In this document: one piece after another, positions 5,011-6,838 of the stretch
Layout of the letters: each line of letters opens with the position of its first letter
Numbering within the stretch: the stretch's first letter is position 1
Assembly (NCBI GenBank): GCA_017626625.1
Contig: JAGAIK010000510.1
Coordinates: 1 to 6,838, forward strand
Reading direction: 5' to 3'
Length of the DNA: 6,838 bases
DNA from: Roseburia sp.
GTDB taxonomy: Bacteria; Bacillota; Clostridia; Lachnospirales; Lachnospiraceae
The notes under the pieces: generated by a model
Told to the model about the DNA's origin: nothing
Databases searched by the model: none
The model's input: the letters and a program-made list of their open reading frames with translations, nothing else
Position numbers and translations under genes: made by a program

Positions 5011-6838
5011 TCATCTGTCCAACGGCTCATTCAGCGCTTCCGTCCCAGCCAGCACAAAACGTCCGTCAGAAATAATATCTTCTGTGCTGCCGTCGGCACG
5101 AATCACCGTGATTTTATCTAATTCATCATAAGGAATGGTGATATCGGTATGACAATTCAGATACGCCTTTTCCATGTCTGTTTTCCGCAGTGCAGACACC
5201 GCATTTTCCCTTGCCACAATGGCTTTCCCGTCCGGATTATAGGAGATATTGTCCTCCTCGTGGCTGTAGCAGGTATCTCCCACCGCAAAGTGGGGTCCTG
5301 TTTTCTCTGCAATCAGAATCGGAAGTTTATCTGCAATATCAAAATCCCTCGCCATGCGGTATGCCGTGGTATTCGTTCCGATGGCAAATTCTCCCATCGG
5401 CAGGGTTTCATGGTGCATCAGCACATTATCCCTAATATACTTCTTATTCTCCGCCTCATCCGCAAAGTTTGTACAGGTATAATCTGCAATCATGCCGTCC
5501 TTAAATTCAATCTCCAAATTGCGGTAATCCAGTTCATTCAAATATACCTGGCTGACAAAAAGCGTTCCGTTTGTCCCCTCTAATACCGGAGAAGTGAACA
5601 CTTCTCCCACCGGAATGTTCACATCCGCCACACAGTTTTCAAAAGCAGTTTCCTTTGCGGCGTCCTTTAACTTCCAGATATTAACATAGAGGTCTGTCTT
5701 ATTTGCTCCCTTTCCGGTGATGTGCACCTTATCTGCGGTATCGAGCACATCAATGATTTTCTGCTGGATATCACGGTAAAGCATGTAATCTAAGGTATTG
5801 ATTTTTACCGTCTCTGCAAAAATCTCTTCAAACTGCTCCCCGATTGCCGGAATGGGATAAGCGATAATGGTAAAACTGCGCTCCTCCCCTTTGATGTACT
5901 CATTCATCATCTGACTTGCCATATTGGTCTCATATACATCTAACTGCTGTTGTTTTTCCGTGTATTTTGGCGCTTCTTTTTTGCTCACCGGAGAAAAAGG
6001 CACTTCGCCGAACACCTCAATCACCGCCGGACCTCCCAAACCTGCCGCCATCTCCTTTACTTCCTCTAAATAGGTTTTTCGAACCTCTAAGCAGCGTTCT
6101 GCATATGCCTTATCAAAATAAAGGGCATTTCCCTCTCTCTGGTCATAGTCAAACTGCTTGTTCGGCGAAATCGAAGAGGCACGCATGGTTGGCTTTAAAT
6201 TCATTTTTTCAAAATTGCGGATTGCCGCCCGGACCATACGCTCAAAACCGATGGGGTAACGGATTTCCACCGTCTTTTTTTTGCTCAAATCTTTTCCCGT
6301 GGTTTCAAAACCGATGCGATAGCCTTCGGTATAGGTATCTGCCATCGCCTGAATTTTTTCCTCCGGCATGGCATTTAAAAATGCGGCAATTCTTGTCTCA
6401 TTTTCACCGATATGGGCGCCATAGCGGTAAAGATAACGCAAATCCGTCAAATCTGCATTCATGACGATATCCGTCTCAAAATCTTCCCTTGCGTCTAAGA
6501 GCCGTCTTAGACCTTCCTCTAAAAAAATCTCGCTGTAATCATGGAAATACCAGTAAATAATCTGTCTGATTTCCTTCGCTGCCTGGCTGTCATCTCCCAC
6601 CTGTTCTTCCTTTTCTGCTTCCCGCTCCCACTGTTCATAGACGTTATAAATTTCCACAAACAGCTCCATGGCAATGGTAAGCTGCATTAAATCTCCCCGG
6701 AATACCTTCTCTATCTTTCGGAAAAGCTGCACTGCCACACAGTTAAAAAGAAGTCCAAAGGTTTCTCCTATGGTCTTTACCGCATATTCCGGATTCAGAT
6801 AACTCGTCTCATAGGCTTCCGGATAAACCTCTGCGTAA
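5011..6838 (-). CDS. M29 family (thermophilic-type) metallo-aminopeptidase with N-terminal extension, 5'-truncated by the window
   Basis: The reading frame is open to the window edge, so the N-terminus is missing; 608 residues are visible. The GTG at 6738 is codon 34 of the visible frame and should not be taken as the start, since the sequence before it (for example PEYAVKTIGETFGLLF) is protein-like. Visible residues 165-608 match an M29 aminopeptidase: a substrate/nucleotide-like N-domain, YPIPAIG (327-333), then the metal-ligand blocks NIPVGEVFTSPV (E412), MGEFAIGTN (E483), GPHFAVGDTCY (H516, Y524) and HTD (H563, D565). These correspond to the two-metal Glu, Glu, His, Tyr, His, Asp set known for AmpS/PepS/aminopeptidase T, so the active site looks complete. 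The enzyme should release N-terminal residues from peptides in the cytoplasm. M29 proteins are usually about 370-410 residues; here at least 164 mostly helical, charged residues precede the domain. It lies upstream of purE on the same strand. Confidence 0.85.
   Translation of the reverse strand, partial: YAEVYPEAYETSYLNPEYAVKTIGETFGLLFNCVAVQLFRKIEKVFRGDLMQLTIAMELFVEIYNVYEQWEREAEKEEQVGDDSQAAKEIRQIIYWYFHDYSEIFLEEGLRRLLDAREDFETDIVMNADLTDLRYLYRYGAHIGENETRIAAFLNAMPEEKIQAMADTYTEGYRIGFETTGKDLSKKKTVEIRYPIGFERMVRAAIRNFEKMNLKPTMRASSISPNKQFDYDQREGNALYFDKAYAERCLEVRKTYLEEVKEMAAGLGGPAVIEVFGEVPFSPVSKKEAPKYTEKQQQLDVYETNMASQMMNEYIKGEERSFTIIAYPIPAIGEQFEEIFAETVKINTLDYMLYRDIQQKIIDVLDTADKVHITGKGANKTDLYVNIWKLKDAAKETAFENCVADVNIPVGEVFTSPVLEGTNGTLFVSQVYLNELDYRNLEIEFKDGMIADYTCTNFADEAENKKYIRDNVLMHHETLPMGEFAIGTNTTAYRMARDFDIADKLPILIAEKTGPHFAVGDTCYSHEEDNISYNPDGKAIVARENAVSALRKTDMEKAYLNCHTDITIPYDELDKITVIRADGSTEDIISDGRFVLAGTEALNEPLDR

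Noticed and set aside
5149..6464. Long plus-strand frames opposite the M29 gene (5149-5583 and 5916-6464)
   Set aside because: They mirror a clear coding gene on the other strand, have no ribosome binding site or recognisable domain, and show the odd Cys/Pro/His-rich composition of antisense frames.
6736..6738. GTG at 6738 as the start of the M29 peptidase
   Set aside because: The frame continues upstream to the window edge with protein-like sequence and no stop, and no ribosome binding site precedes the GTG.

Overview
The window looks like a chromosomal segment of an anaerobic Firmicute, most probably a member of the Lachnospiraceae (Clostridia). This rests on the wording of the purine proteins (for example the IIGMDDPLVGG and NTGGMGNFSPSPF stretches of PurD and the SFCGKGFYG stretch of PurN), the AGGAGG/AAGGAG ribosome binding sites, the moderate GC genes with AT-rich spacers, and the hairpin terminators. 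The family-level placement is recalled from protein families, not searched.

Layout, left to right. A plus-strand gene (116-928) encodes a short polysaccharide-deacetylase-type protein without a signal peptide. It converges on a purine gene cluster on the minus strand. The spacer between them holds a perfect 16-bp inverted repeat that probably terminates the purine transcript, and a displaced near-copy of the last bases of the deacetylase gene. Reading the minus strand from the right: the C-terminal part of an N-terminally extended M29 aminopeptidase (5011-6838, cut by the window edge), then purE (4413-4913), a 332-bp AT-rich spacer, then purM (3055-4080), purN (2435-3061) and purD (1094-2371).

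The four pur enzymes belong to de novo IMP synthesis. PurD makes GAR from phosphoribosylamine, PurN formylates it to FGAR, PurM cyclises FGAM to AIR, and PurE makes CAIR from N5-CAIR. purM and purN overlap by 7 bp and are probably translationally coupled; purD follows after 63 bp. purE is followed by a strong perfect hairpin and purM has its own candidate promoter, so the cluster probably forms two transcription units, purE and purMND. No purK, purC, purF, purL or purH lies in the window.

No convincing previously undescribed system was found. The points most worth a second look are the structured leader between the candidate purM promoter and the purM start, with pairings that exclude each other; the long helical N-terminal extension on the M29 peptidase; an exactly codon-delimited 18-bp direct repeat inside purN; and the duplicated 3' end of the deacetylase gene.
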